A DNA stretch of 64,000 nt from Runella sp. SP2. Lineage in GTDB: Bacteria > Bacteroidota > Bacteroidia > Cytophagales > Spirosomataceae. Below, piece by piece: positions 50,917 to 59,785 of the stretch (within the stretch, counting starts at the first letter, position 1; each line of letters begins with the position of its first letter). The translations under genes were made by a program, and so were the position numbers. The notes beneath the pieces were generated by a model that was given only the letters and a program-made list of their open reading frames with translations, was not told the origin of the DNA and searched no databases. The stretch covers positions 3,224,001 through 3,288,000 of the forward strand of contig NZ_CP031030.1 in assembly GCF_003711225.1 (NCBI RefSeq), in the 5' to 3' direction.

Positions 50917-52353
50917 GTGGATTTTCCAATCTTTCACCTCGATTTTATTGGCAATCGGGCTTTGATTGCCATTATCGCCGTCCTGCATGCCGTCATCAAT
51001 CACGCCTTGGCAGTAGGACTTATGCCCGTAGTCACCATGCTCGAAATCAAAGGGTTCAGACTCCTAAAAATCAACCCCGAGCTGGCCGAAAAGTGGGACT
51101 CGCTGGCGTACCGAATTCTGTTTTTCGCCTTTCTTATCACCACCACCATCGGTGCCATGACGGGCGTTGGTATTTGGTTTTCGGCCTCGTTGGTCAACCC
51201 TGCTTCTATTGCGAGCCTCATCCGAGTTTTCTTCGGCGCTTGGTTTGTTGAATGGCTCGTTTTTGTGACTGAAGTTGTGCTTATTTTGCTTTATTTTTTA
51301 ACGTGGAAAAAGCTTAAAGCCAACCTGTTACAAAAATTCAAACACGTAAAGTACGGGCTATTTCTGAGCTTTTTTTCGTGGATTACGATGGCGATTATCG
51401 TATCCATTTTATCGTTTATGATGGATACGGGCAACTGGAACAACGACCGAACTTTCTTGTACGGTTTCTTGAATCCCGTGTATTTGCCTCAATTGTTTTT
51501 CCGCACCCCCCTCGCCATGACGATGGGCGGCATGATTGCGATGTTTTTAACGCTGATTTACACCCGCAAAGACCTCGAATTTCGTAAAATAGCCCTTCGT
51601 TCTATCAGTAAATGGGTCTTGATTTGGGGGCCATTGGCCGCCGCAGGAGCCATGCTGTACTACTACATGATTCCCAAAAGTTTGGTAGGCAACTTACCCG
51701 TAGCCATGGGAACGCTTGAATTTCAAAACTGGTACAGTCAAATCGTTATCATTGTCATCGTCGCGATTGGTTTGGTGATTGGCATGGCCAATTGGTCGTA
51801 TTTTCGCCCACAAACCGCACCTGCTTGGTTGGCGGGAGTGAGTATTTTGCTCATTGTGGGCTTGATGGGTCACTTTGAGCGCCTGCGCGAGTTTATCCGC
51901 AAACCTTATGTCATTGGTGAATACATGTATTCCAACGGCTTACGGGTCGAAGACTACCCCCTTCTGCAACGCGACGGTGTGCTGAAACACGCCAATTTTG
52001 TAGCAAACAAAGAAGTGACGGATGCCAATATGTTAGAGGCAGGCCGAGATGTATTTATCTTGACTTGTAGCCGCTGCCACACCACCAATGGCGCGGTGAA
52101 TCCCATCACGGGGAAATTTACGGACATGTTTGGCACCAAACCTTGGGAAACGGCACAATTGAAAGGGTACATCAAAAACATGCACTCTGCGCGGTATTTC
52201 ATGCCGCCTTTCCCTGGCAACGACCGCGAGTTGGATGCCCTTTGTGCCTACATCAAAGAGCTGCAAACCAACCCTCAGCCCGTTTCGGGGGCGCAAGATG
52301 GCCTTGGTTTTAACAAACCTAAGCCTTCGCAACCCGTAGCTGCTGTCCGTTAA
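50917..52353 (+). CDS. Cytochrome bd-like membrane protein with C-terminal haem c
   Basis: A 478-residue protein. The N-terminal two thirds form about nine helices similar to cytochrome bd subunit I (AIIAVLHAVINHALAVGL; FGAWFVEWLVFVTEVVLILLYFL; HFERLREFIRKPYVIGEYMYSNG), but the quinol-oxidase GRQPW motif is not seen. A haem c site CSRCH lies at residues 384-388 in a small cytochrome domain. GTG at 50917 is the first usable start. It is followed 28 bp later by a second such protein; the pair would form a haem c-linked oxidase. Confidence 0.75.
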   Translation: MDFPIFHLDFIGNRALIAIIAVLHAVINHALAVGLMPVVTMLEIKGFRLLKINPELAEKWDSLAYRILFFAFLITTTIGAMTGVGIWFSASLVNPASIASLIRVFFGAWFVEWLVFVTEVVLILLYFLTWKKLKANLLQKFKHVKYGLFLSFFSWITMAIIVSILSFMMDTGNWNNDRTFLYGFLNPVYLPQLFFRTPLAMTMGGMIAMFLTLIYTRKDLEFRKIALRSISKWVLIWGPLAAAGAMLYYYMIPKSLVGNLPVAMGTLEFQNWYSQIVIIVIVAIGLVIGMANWSYFRPQTAPAWLAGVSILLIVGLMGHFERLREFIRKPYVIGEYMYSNGLRVEDYPLLQRDGVLKHANFVANKEVTDANMLEAGRDVFILTCSRCHTTNGAVNPITGKFTDMFGTKPWETAQLKGYIKNMHSARYFMPPFPGNDRELDALCAYIKELQTNPQPVSGAQDGLGFNKPKPSQPVAAVR

Positions 52354-52381
52354 TCAACCTTCCATTCTAACGATATTCATC

Positions 52382-53713
52382 ATGTTTTTAAACATTCTTT
52401 TGCAAACCCAAACCATTGTCCAGAAGGACATTCCGCTTCCCCTACCCGTGCCCGAGTGGGTGTTGGTTGTGGTGTTGGTATCCATGTTTTTGGTACATAT
52501 TTTATTTATCAACTTCATGGTTGGCGGTTCTATTTTAACGCTGGTGTATCAATTACTCGGTCTTCGCAAGCCCGATTATGACAAACTTGCCTACGAAGTA
52601 GCCCAAACCATTACGGTCAATAAATCCATGGCCGTTGTGATGGGAATCGCCCCGTTGCTGGCCATTAATACGCTCTATACCACGTATTTCTATACGGCCA
52701 ATGCCCTCACGGGTTTGATGTGGATTTTGATTATTCCGTTGGTGACAATTGCGTTTTTGTTGCTCTATGCCCACAAATTTTTATGGCACAAGCTCGACAA
52801 CAACAAGTTTTTGCACATCAGCATTTTGGCAACGGCCGTGGCGATTTTCTTATTTGTTCCCCTGATTTTTTTGACCAACGTCAATTTGATGATGTTTCCC
52901 GACAAGTGGTCGGTGGTAGAAGGGTTTCTGTCGGCGTTGGTATTGCCCAACGTTTTCCCCCGTTACCTCCACTTCCTCAATGCCTGTATGGCTGCGTCGG
53001 GGTTGTTATTAGTCTGGTATTTTGGGCGAAAAGACTTCGATTTTGAAGAAAAATTCCCAACGTTGAGCCGTTACAATGTCCGCAAAAACCTTTACACGGT
53101 CACGTTTTATGGGTCGGTGGTGCAGTTTTTGGTAGGCCCCATTGTACTCGTCACCCTTCCTAGCCAAGGGTTAGGCTGGAATGTTCTACTGGTCATTTTC
53201 ACGGGAGCATCCATTGCCATTGTGGCGATGGTATGGTTGTGGAAAGAAATCACGGGGCCAGCGGCTCAGTTTGGGCGTCATTTCACCAAAATAGCCCTGA
53301 CGATGGGCGTCGTGGTACTATTTATGGGTTCGGGGCGGCAGTTGTACCGTTCCAACGTCATTGACCCACACCGTAAGTTGGTAGCCAAGAAAACCGCCGA
53401 ATACGAAAAACAGGTCAAAGAAGCCCAAGCGGAGGCACTCAAGCCCAAAACCACCGAAACCGCCGCCGCTACCCACCCTGGAGAAGCCATTTTTCAAATG
53501 AACTGCGTGGCTTGTCATCAGGTAAACGACAAGCTCGTTGGGCCAAGCATGGTAGAAGCCGCAGGGATTTACAAAGGCAACCTCAATGGGTTGATGGGGT
53601 GGATTCGTCAGCCTGGCAAGAAGCGCGAAGGCCCCGCTATGCCTGCCCAAGCGCATCTGGGCGACGACAAAATCAAGCAAGTGGCCGAGTGGGTGCTGAC
53701 GCTGAATAAATAG
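52382..53713 (+). CDS. Second bd-like membrane protein with C-terminal haem c
   Basis: A 443-residue protein with about nine helices (VLVVVLVSMFLVHILFINFMVGG at the start, helices to residue 320). A coiled, Lys/Glu-rich linker follows, then a class I-type cytochrome c domain with CVACH at residues 375-379 and an axial Met candidate in GPAMPAQAHL. It is related in design to the upstream gene, so the two are probably subunits of one complex. The bd-like fold is weaker here and the exact reaction is uncertain. Confidence 0.72.
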   Translation: MFLNILLQTQTIVQKDIPLPLPVPEWVLVVVLVSMFLVHILFINFMVGGSILTLVYQLLGLRKPDYDKLAYEVAQTITVNKSMAVVMGIAPLLAINTLYTTYFYTANALTGLMWILIIPLVTIAFLLLYAHKFLWHKLDNNKFLHISILATAVAIFLFVPLIFLTNVNLMMFPDKWSVVEGFLSALVLPNVFPRYLHFLNACMAASGLLLVWYFGRKDFDFEEKFPTLSRYNVRKNLYTVTFYGSVVQFLVGPIVLVTLPSQGLGWNVLLVIFTGASIAIVAMVWLWKEITGPAAQFGRHFTKIALTMGVVVLFMGSGRQLYRSNVIDPHRKLVAKKTAEYEKQVKEAQAEALKPKTTETAAATHPGEAIFQMNCVACHQVNDKLVGPSMVEAAGIYKGNLNGLMGWIRQPGKKREGPAMPAQAHLGDDKIKQVAEWVLTLNK

Positions 53714-53729
53714 TTAGTAGGCTTATTTT

Positions 53730-53797
53730 TAACCACATAGAACACAGTAGAATTACACATAGAAGTTGCTATACGTCTATTGTGTTCTATGTGGTTA
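53730..53797. repeat. CACATAG palindromic repeat, copy 2
   Basis: A perfect 17-bp inverted repeat (53730-53746 with 53781-53797; arms begin TAACCACATAG and end CTATGTGGTTA) brackets a 34-nt interior containing ACACATAG. It lies 16 bp after the haem c protein stop and shares its core with 37871-37987. It may also stop transcription, but no T-run follows. Confidence 0.8.
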
Positions 53798-53823
53798 CCT
53801 GCAAACCAAAAAAAGATGTGGTT

Positions 53824-53946
53824 ATGGCTAAAAAACAAAGTAAATCGAAGCTAAATCGGAGCCGAGTACTCCATTGGAAACAATGGAGTGCTTTACTGCT
53901 TTTACTGTTGCTTTTTCTTAGTATGATTCTTGTACTGAGTTGTTAG
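53824..53946 (+). CDS. Possible 40-residue single-pass membrane protein
   Basis: An ATG frame of 40 codons plus stop. It has a basic start (MAKKQSKSKLNRSRVLHWKQ) and a hydrophobic helix (WSALLLLLLLFLSMILVLSC) ending in Cys. The charge distribution fits an inner-membrane microprotein with a cytoplasmic N-terminus. It is just after the palindromic repeat and ends 30 bp before the convergent permease gene. Expression is not supported by a clear promoter. Confidence 0.45.
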   Translation: MAKKQSKSKLNRSRVLHWKQWSALLLLLLLFLSMILVLSC

Positions 53947-53976
53947 AATAGATGAAGAAACAACATCTTCATTCTC

Positions 53977-55383
53977 TTATTTCAACTTCACCCAACCCAA
54001 GCCCAGCAATAACCCTGTTGCCAAAAGTAACTTTAGCAACCCGACGGCCACCGAAAAATGTTGGTTCAAAGGTTGAAATTCCCATTTTGGAAACAAGGCG
54101 TAGTCCGACGGGGTTAATCGTTCATTTTTAAACGTTTTTGGCAAAAAGAAGTCGTTCCAACGACCATGAAACGCCTTAATTTGGTGCAGATAGTCGCGGT
54201 GAGCTGCCGTAGATGTATTGGCCAGCCCGTTGAATAGTTCTTGTACATTGACCGCAGGTAGCAACCAATTCAAGGTTTCAACGATAGCTTCGCGTTGCTG
54301 TACCTACGCTTCGTACGCATGTACCAACGGTTCCAAGGTCAAATCAACCCATTCGTTACGGGCATAATAACCTCGTAATTCAGGATCGCGTTTGGCGGTG
54401 TCTTCTGGGAAATAGCGATCAGGATGGCGGGCGTAATAGTCTTTCAATACAACCGAATCAGGTCGCTCCATACTATACTCATCGCGTACCAAGTTCTCAA
54501 ACACCGAGCGGTCAATTGGTTGGCTGACCGTGAGCCACTGCTGAGTGAAAGCAGGCAGAACTACGATGAGCACAATCCATACCGCCAACAACGTGAGCGC
54601 ATTAAATGCCGAACTCTTTTGGAACGATACCACTGCCAAAATCACCGCCAACCAAAACAAGCCATAAGCAAGGGCTACCCCAAAAAACCGCAACCAAAGA
54701 CCGCCGTTTTCACTGAAATTGATACCCAGCACAAAAACCGAAAGTACCGAAATGACCGCTAAAAATCCAACCATTAGTGCTGCCCTAAGACTGAGTTTGG
54801 CAAGCACAATTTGGCGTAAACTGACGGGCTGCGCAAGTAAAAGCGAATACGTCCCTTGCTCTTTTTCGGAAGATAACATATTATAAGACAACACGATCAG
54901 CAATAATGGCAAAATAAATATCACCACAAATGCCCAATCAAAATGCCCGACCGCCAGTTTTTGGGGATTAGCTATTTCCTGTTGAAAAATCTGCCGATAG
55001 ATGGCCCTTCCCCATACATCCTGATAATACGGGAACAAATCGCGCATCCCAATCGAGAGCGGAGTAATGTCGGAGGGAGTATAGATGGCATACCGATAGC
55101 CTTCGGGTACATTTACTTCGTAGGCACTGGTAGCCGTTTCCCACTTGGCCTTGTTTGCAGCAATGGATGTATCCAACTTTGCCCAAGCCTCCAACGAATC
55201 TAAGCGTGTTTTTTCGTCTTTTTGGAGGGTGACGATGGTCTCACGCTGTCGGTCAATGACTGTTTTACCGTAAAAAAGGGAATACAAACCCGCTGCCACT
55301 GCCAGCGTTACCACCATTTTGAGGACTTTCCCGCGCCTTAAAATCAGCCAATCGTTTTTGAGAATTAATAAAAACTGCTGCAT
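53977..55383 (-). pseudogene. ABC permease (DUF3526-like) split by in-frame TAG
   Basis: Read as one frame this is 468 codons. TAG at 54304-54306 (after VHAYEA) interrupts it and the same frame resumes VQQREAIVETLNWLLPAVNV without any shift. The upstream part has the N-terminal helix and the periplasmic and membrane domain (EKEQGTYSLLLAQPVSLRQIVLAKL). The downstream part has the terminal helix (LLKLLLATGLLLGLGWVKL). It aligns end-to-end with the intact paralogue at 58414-59784. CAG, AAG or GAG to TAG is the simplest cause. Readthrough, sequencing error and two-polypeptide function are alternatives. Confidence 0.85.
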
Positions 55384-55385
55384 TG

Positions 55386-56807
55386 TCAGACGATTTTAAG
55401 GGTTTTCAAACTTTTGTTAATGCCCCACAACAACCCCATCGAAAATACCAGTAAAGCCGCCAACGACACCCAATGAGTCGCCAACACCCACCCCACGGAC
55501 GGCATTTGATATTGAAAATCAGGCGTTTTTGCCCAGAAATCACGGCTTACTTTTTTGTCCCAATCGCCCGTCTTAGAAAAAGTTTTCATCTCATTATTGA
55601 GCCTTTCAACCAACTTGAAACGGTAGTTTTCAGCTTTGGCTTTAAAGTCTAAAAAATGGGCATAATCCGAACCCGAAAGCCCCATTGACACATTACGAAC
55701 GGCTAAATACGGATTGATAAAACTTGTTAAAACGGCCAAACTATTTTGTTTTTGGAACGTATTTTGCAGCTCTCCGAAATGTTTTTGATAGACCTTACTC
55801 GTGTAGATTTCGCCTTCCTGCATCACAATTCCGTCAAAATTTACGGGTAGCTGCGAAACCGAATCCACGCCATACTGCGCCAACACCTTCTTTTCCAAGG
55901 CTTTGGCGCGTTCGTTGGAGGGATTATGCCCGTCAATGCCTTTCTCTACATCTTCGTGAATTTCGTGTTTGAAAACATAATTGGAAGGCACCTTAAAGAG
56001 GCTTTCGCCTACGTTGGCCGTGGCTTTGGGAAGAGCCACACAGGCTACTATCCACATTCCCAACAGCGTCAGCAAGCTCGCCCGAGAGCTATCACTTTGG
56101 GCAGATACAAAGACGCTCAACACAATGATGAGCAGAAAATAAAAAAGATAAATTCCAAGGAAAAAGAGCATTCGAAGCGGGGTATCGGCCGCGGGTTGAA
56201 AGCCCGTTTGGGCAAACAAAAGCACCGATGCAATCACGAGGGCGGGAAATACCACCAGCGCAATCACGCGGGCATAACCGCTCACTTTTCCCCAAAACAA
56301 CGACCGAACGGATACGCCCTGACTCAACAGGATTTTGAGCGTATTTTCTTCACGTTCCTGCGTAAATGCGCCAAAACACAGAAATATAATTAACAGTGGA
56401 ATCAGCATCTGCAACACAAAGGCCACGGTCATTTCGCCAAATCGAATGAGCGACGTAGCATCTTCGGCCTGACTAAACTTGGCGTCGTTTTGGCGGTGTC
56501 CTTCCAAATACACACTTGCGCCCGTGTAAGTATCCAACCCAAAATCCATAAAGCTCAAATCTGACTTGGGCCGAAAGGCAAACGTCCCGAAATGCGCCGC
56601 CGAATGGGGATTTTTTTCGGGTTGATTCACCCATGTTTGTCGGGCGGCATCGTTGGCCTTCTGCCGCGACCGCGCCAGCGATTCATAATTTTGAAAGCCC
56701 GTCCAAGTGGCAACCAAAAGTAGCAGCAGTACCACACTGCCCGCTACCCAAAACCGCCTGTCGCGCAGGGTTTGGGTAAATTCTTTGTTAGCGATGAGAT
56801 TTTTCAC
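55386..56807 (-). CDS. ABC transporter permease (DUF3526-like), A-type copy 1
   Basis: A 473-residue permease. One N-terminal helix (WVAGSVVLLLLLVATWTGF) precedes a large extracytoplasmic segment and a membrane block (MLIPLLIIFLCFGAFTQEREENTLKILLSQGVSVRSLFWGKVSG). QEREENTLKILLSQG is the coupling-type motif of this permease group. It overlaps the ATPase gene by ATGA and is 2 bp from the next permease, so all are coupled. It is paralogous to the gene at 59786-61234. Confidence 0.85.
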   Translation of the reverse strand: MKNLIANKEFTQTLRDRRFWVAGSVVLLLLLVATWTGFQNYESLARSRQKANDAARQTWVNQPEKNPHSAAHFGTFAFRPKSDLSFMDFGLDTYTGASVYLEGHRQNDAKFSQAEDATSLIRFGEMTVAFVLQMLIPLLIIFLCFGAFTQEREENTLKILLSQGVSVRSLFWGKVSGYARVIALVVFPALVIASVLLFAQTGFQPAADTPLRMLFFLGIYLFYFLLIIVLSVFVSAQSDSSRASLLTLLGMWIVACVALPKATANVGESLFKVPSNYVFKHEIHEDVEKGIDGHNPSNERAKALEKKVLAQYGVDSVSQLPVNFDGIVMQEGEIYTSKVYQKHFGELQNTFQKQNSLAVLTSFINPYLAVRNVSMGLSGSDYAHFLDFKAKAENYRFKLVERLNNEMKTFSKTGDWDKKVSRDFWAKTPDFQYQMPSVGWVLATHWVSLAALLVFSMGLLWGINKSLKTLKIV

Positions 56808-57499
56808 ACCGTTTGCAGATAAAGTTGCTCCAATTCATTGGCCGAAATATCCTTGGCATCAATCACCGATACCAGATTGCCTTCTTTCATGATGCCGATG
56901 CGATTGGCTACCTCTTTGGCCCGAAAAATATCGTGCGTTGCCATCAAAACGGCCGTACCATTTTTGGCCAATTCACGCAAAATCTCCGAAAATTCGTTAG
57001 AGGCTTTGGGGTCAAGGCCAGAAGTAGGCTCATCGAGCAATAAAGCTTTGGCTTTTTTAGCGACGGCAATGGCGATACCCACTTTTTGCCGCATTCCTTT
57101 GGAGTAGCCGCCTACGCGTTGGTTATGAGCAGATGTTTGTAAACCTGCTTTGCTTAGGAAGTCACTCAGTTCCACTTCTCCGTAATGAAACCCTGCCAAA
57201 GAAGAAAAAAAAGCAAGATTTTCGAGCCCCGTCAGGTTGGCATAAAGCATGACCGTTTCGGGTATATAGGCCAAGTATTTTTTGGTTTCGAGAGCATTTT
57301 CTCCGACCGAAATTCCATTGATACGTACTTCGCCGCTCGTAGGAGTAATAAATCCTAAAAAACAATTGATTGTGGTTGTTTTACCCGCACCATTTTGCCC
57401 TAAAAGCGCAAATATTTCGCCTTCATGGATGGTCAGAGTCAGGTTGTTGAGAGCGGTTTGCTCGCCGTAGGTTTTACTTAAATTCCTTGCTTGTAACAT
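56804..57499 (-). CDS. ABC transporter ATP-binding protein
   Basis: A 231-residue ATPase. Walker A LLGQNGAGKTTTINCF (about 33-48), signature GGYSKGMRQKVGIA and Walker B ALLLDEPTSGLDP are complete. It is of the CcmA/NatA/NosF type that drives ABC-2 permeases. It is the only ATPase in the minus-strand cluster that has four permease genes (two pairs), so it may serve both pairs. Confidence 0.92.
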   Translation of the reverse strand: MLQARNLSKTYGEQTALNNLTLTIHEGEIFALLGQNGAGKTTTINCFLGFITPTSGEVRINGISVGENALETKKYLAYIPETVMLYANLTGLENLAFFSSLAGFHYGEVELSDFLSKAGLQTSAHNQRVGGYSKGMRQKVGIAIAVAKKAKALLLDEPTSGLDPKASNEFSEILRELAKNGTAVLMATHDIFRAKEVANRIGIMKEGNLVSVIDAKDISANELEQLYLQTV

Positions 57500-57515
57500 A
57501 TATTTTGATGTTTGA

Positions 57516-58142
57516 TTAAGTCATTTTAAAATGTGAATTCATCCCCTTCCTACACTTTATCAGATAAAAAGGGTAGTTTTCTTCTACATCCGTTACCTCG
57601 AAGAGTCCTACATCACCAAATTCCTCCTTGATACTTTCATCGTCATAAAAGTATATTTTTACACCACCAAACATTTCAAATCTGTCTTTACTAATTTGAA
57701 TGCCTTGCCCATAAGTTTTAGCAGCCTTAGTAATTGCTGTGAAGAACATGAAACCGTCGTCTTTTAACTGCTTATAGCAGTCTTGAATTAGTTTTTGGCG
57801 TTCATCTTGGTCTAACAAATAAATAAGTCCATAACAAAATATACCGTCATATAATGTGTTATCAAAAGGCATCTCTGTTACGGAGCCATGATGTATCGTC
57901 AATTCATCACCAAAATATTTTTTAGCAATCTCAATTGCTGTCTCAGAAATTTCTATCCCCGTTACTTTTATGCCGTTTTCTATGAATGTTTTTGCATTTC
58001 GCCCATAGCCAATCCCAGGAATTAATACATCTTTTACGTGATGCTTTTTAAAAAAATCCTTTGCCAATTCGGCAGAGTTTGCGGGTACATGGCCCCACAT
58101 TTCTTGTTTTTCTTTAAAAGCTTTTTCCCAAAATTTTGTCAT
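57516..58142 (-). CDS. SAM-dependent methyltransferase (TehB/TPMT-like)
   Basis: A 208-residue class I methyltransferase starting at ATG 58142 (MTKFWEKAFKEKQEMWG); the frame to 58187 overlaps the upstream gene. SAM-binding motif DVLIPGIGYGRNAKTFIENG is followed by VTGIEIS and YDGIFCYGLIYLL. These recall thiopurine or tellurite (TehB)-type enzymes. It and the 82-residue gene upstream are AT-rich and lie between permease and ATPase genes, suggesting a later insertion. Confidence 0.83.
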   Translation of the reverse strand: MTKFWEKAFKEKQEMWGHVPANSAELAKDFFKKHHVKDVLIPGIGYGRNAKTFIENGIKVTGIEISETAIEIAKKYFGDELTIHHGSVTEMPFDNTLYDGIFCYGLIYLLDQDERQKLIQDCYKQLKDDGFMFFTAITKAAKTYGQGIQISKDRFEMFGGVKIYFYDDESIKEEFGDVGLFEVTDVEENYPFYLIKCRKGMNSHFKMT

Positions 58143-58149
58143 ATCGAAA

Positions 58150-58398
58150 TTACTTTTTACAAATTTTGTCTTCCAGAATTTCAACATTAATCTTCCAATT
58201 CTTCATTAAATTCAGAACTTTTTCTGAGTTTATAGTTTCTGCTTCCAATCTAAAAATTGTATGCCCACAGGGAAAAGTTAAGCCTGTTTCATTAAGGTCA
58301 TAATTAGCTTTTAATTCACTGTTTTCTGCCTTTAGATACTTCAAAACATAGTCTGCCTGCGCTTTTGTTTGAATATCAGTTATGAATATCTCGGTCAT
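58150..58398 (-). CDS. Small HMA-like protein lacking CxxC
   Basis: An 82-residue protein with alternating beta/alpha segments (EIFITDIQTKAQADYVLKYL, KANYDLNETG, TIFRLEAETINSEKVLNLMKNW, NVEILED), a ferredoxin-like order seen in heavy-metal-associated domains. The CxxC copper site is absent. It begins 15 bp after a permease stop codon and ends 7 bp before the methyltransferase start. AT-rich. The HMA relation is inference. Confidence 0.55.
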   Translation of the reverse strand: MTEIFITDIQTKAQADYVLKYLKAENSELKANYDLNETGLTFPCGHTIFRLEAETINSEKVLNLMKNWKINVEILEDKICKK

Positions 58399-58413
58399 AT
58401 TTTGTTGTATTTT

Positions 58414-59784
58414 TTAGCTTAATTTAAAATTCTCTTCATTTCCATTTTTATTAAATTTCAAGCTTGCCCAACCCAAGCACAATCCAGTAATTATCAGCAA
58501 AGGAAGTAACATTTTTAGCCATTGAACCTCTACTTTTTCCCTGTAATACTCCAACCCGAAAGCGGCCCATTTTTCGCTAACTACGGGGACTTCGGTGAAG
58601 ATTTTCGGGTAAAAATAGAGGCGTTTTTGCTCGTGAAAGTCTTCAAGTTTTTCGAGGAAGTGCAGGTAATTGTCCATGTCAGACAAGCTCAGTGCATTGA
58701 GGCTAAGTTGGACATGAACGGTCGGAAAAAACAGTCCCACGATACTGCTCAATCTATTGCGTTTTTGAAGTTTCTCTTTGAGTGCCAGAGCGTCGGGAGC
58801 GGCTTCGTCGTCGCCCATTTGCTGCATGGCGTAGTACCAAAGCCAACTGTAATCTTTGCCTTCAGGGTGTTGGTATTGGCTGAATTGCGGGTAATGTTGG
58901 TGAAACTTCGCTACAGTCGGTTCTTTTGGTTCATCCCACTTATTGTGATAGCCGTCTCGGCTTTCCAAAACTACGCTAAACGCCTCTGGAACAGGGTACA
59001 AATGTAGGGTCAAAGCATTGATAGTTGCGGGTGCAACCAACGTAAGCAAGACCCACGAAAGCAACAAAATCAGGGCGTTTTGACTGGAGTTTTTTTGAAA
59101 ACTTACGACCAACCACGCCAAGGCAAACCAGAAACTCACGTAGAGAATACTCGTCAACGCAAAAGCCAACAAAGCCGCATCCAGCGGAAGGTGTAAATAT
59201 ACCGAAGCAACTACCAGCAGCAACACCAACACACTCAAAACGCTTGCGTAACGAATCAGGATTTTCGCCTTTATCATGGACAACGGGCGCGACGATTGAC
59301 TTAACACCAAACTCCACGTTCCGCCTTCTTTTTCTTCTGAAATGAGATTGAAACAAAAAGCGATAATGATGAGCGGAAAAAAGCAAATCAAGACAAAACT
59401 AAAGTCCAGATTACCCAACAACTGATACATCGGATTCATCAAATCAGTTTCGTATTTTTGTTCTTCTAAATTACGAATGGTAACGCTTTGAAGTGACGGA
59501 TGCACATCGCGCTGCCCCATCGACAATCCTGCTAAAGGAGACATTTCGTTGACCAGTCCAAAACGAACATAGTACAGTAGCAGTCCTATTTCTTTGGGGT
59601 GAAATTTTACGTTTCTAGCAATGCTTTCTTGCTGATAGTGTGCCGTTTTTTCAATTATTTCTTGATTTTTATCGAGAAAAAGTTTGCCAATGTGTAAGCT
59701 GACTAACCCCGCTCCGAGCAAAAACAAAAGCCCTATCATTAAGCCTTTAGAACGAAAAAAATTTTTTAACAAAAGTGTATTCAT
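58414..59784 (-). CDS. ABC transporter permease (DUF3526-like), B-type intact copy
   Basis: A 456-residue permease. The start at ATG 59784 is one base after the upstream stop; an earlier ATG at 59796 would overlap. Typical segments: EKEGGTWSLVLSQSSRPLSMIKAKIL, three or four membrane helices at about 125-265, and a C-terminal helix (MLLPLLIITGLCLGWASL). It is the intact paralogue of the interrupted gene at 53977-55383. It is part of the second permease pair, for which no separate ATPase is found. Confidence 0.85.
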   Translation of the reverse strand: MNTLLLKNFFRSKGLMIGLLFLLGAGLVSLHIGKLFLDKNQEIIEKTAHYQQESIARNVKFHPKEIGLLLYYVRFGLVNEMSPLAGLSMGQRDVHPSLQSVTIRNLEEQKYETDLMNPMYQLLGNLDFSFVLICFFPLIIIAFCFNLISEEKEGGTWSLVLSQSSRPLSMIKAKILIRYASVLSVLVLLLVVASVYLHLPLDAALLAFALTSILYVSFWFALAWLVVSFQKNSSQNALILLLSWVLLTLVAPATINALTLHLYPVPEAFSVVLESRDGYHNKWDEPKEPTVAKFHQHYPQFSQYQHPEGKDYSWLWYYAMQQMGDDEAAPDALALKEKLQKRNRLSSIVGLFFPTVHVQLSLNALSLSDMDNYLHFLEKLEDFHEQKRLYFYPKIFTEVPVVSEKWAAFGLEYYREKVEVQWLKMLLPLLIITGLCLGWASLKFNKNGNEENFKLS

Positions 59785-59785
59785 G

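Noticed and set aside
53977-54273. Separate 98-residue gene downstream of the permease
   Set aside because: It is the same frame as the permease, separated only by TAG plus 10 codons, and matches the C-terminus of the paralogue.
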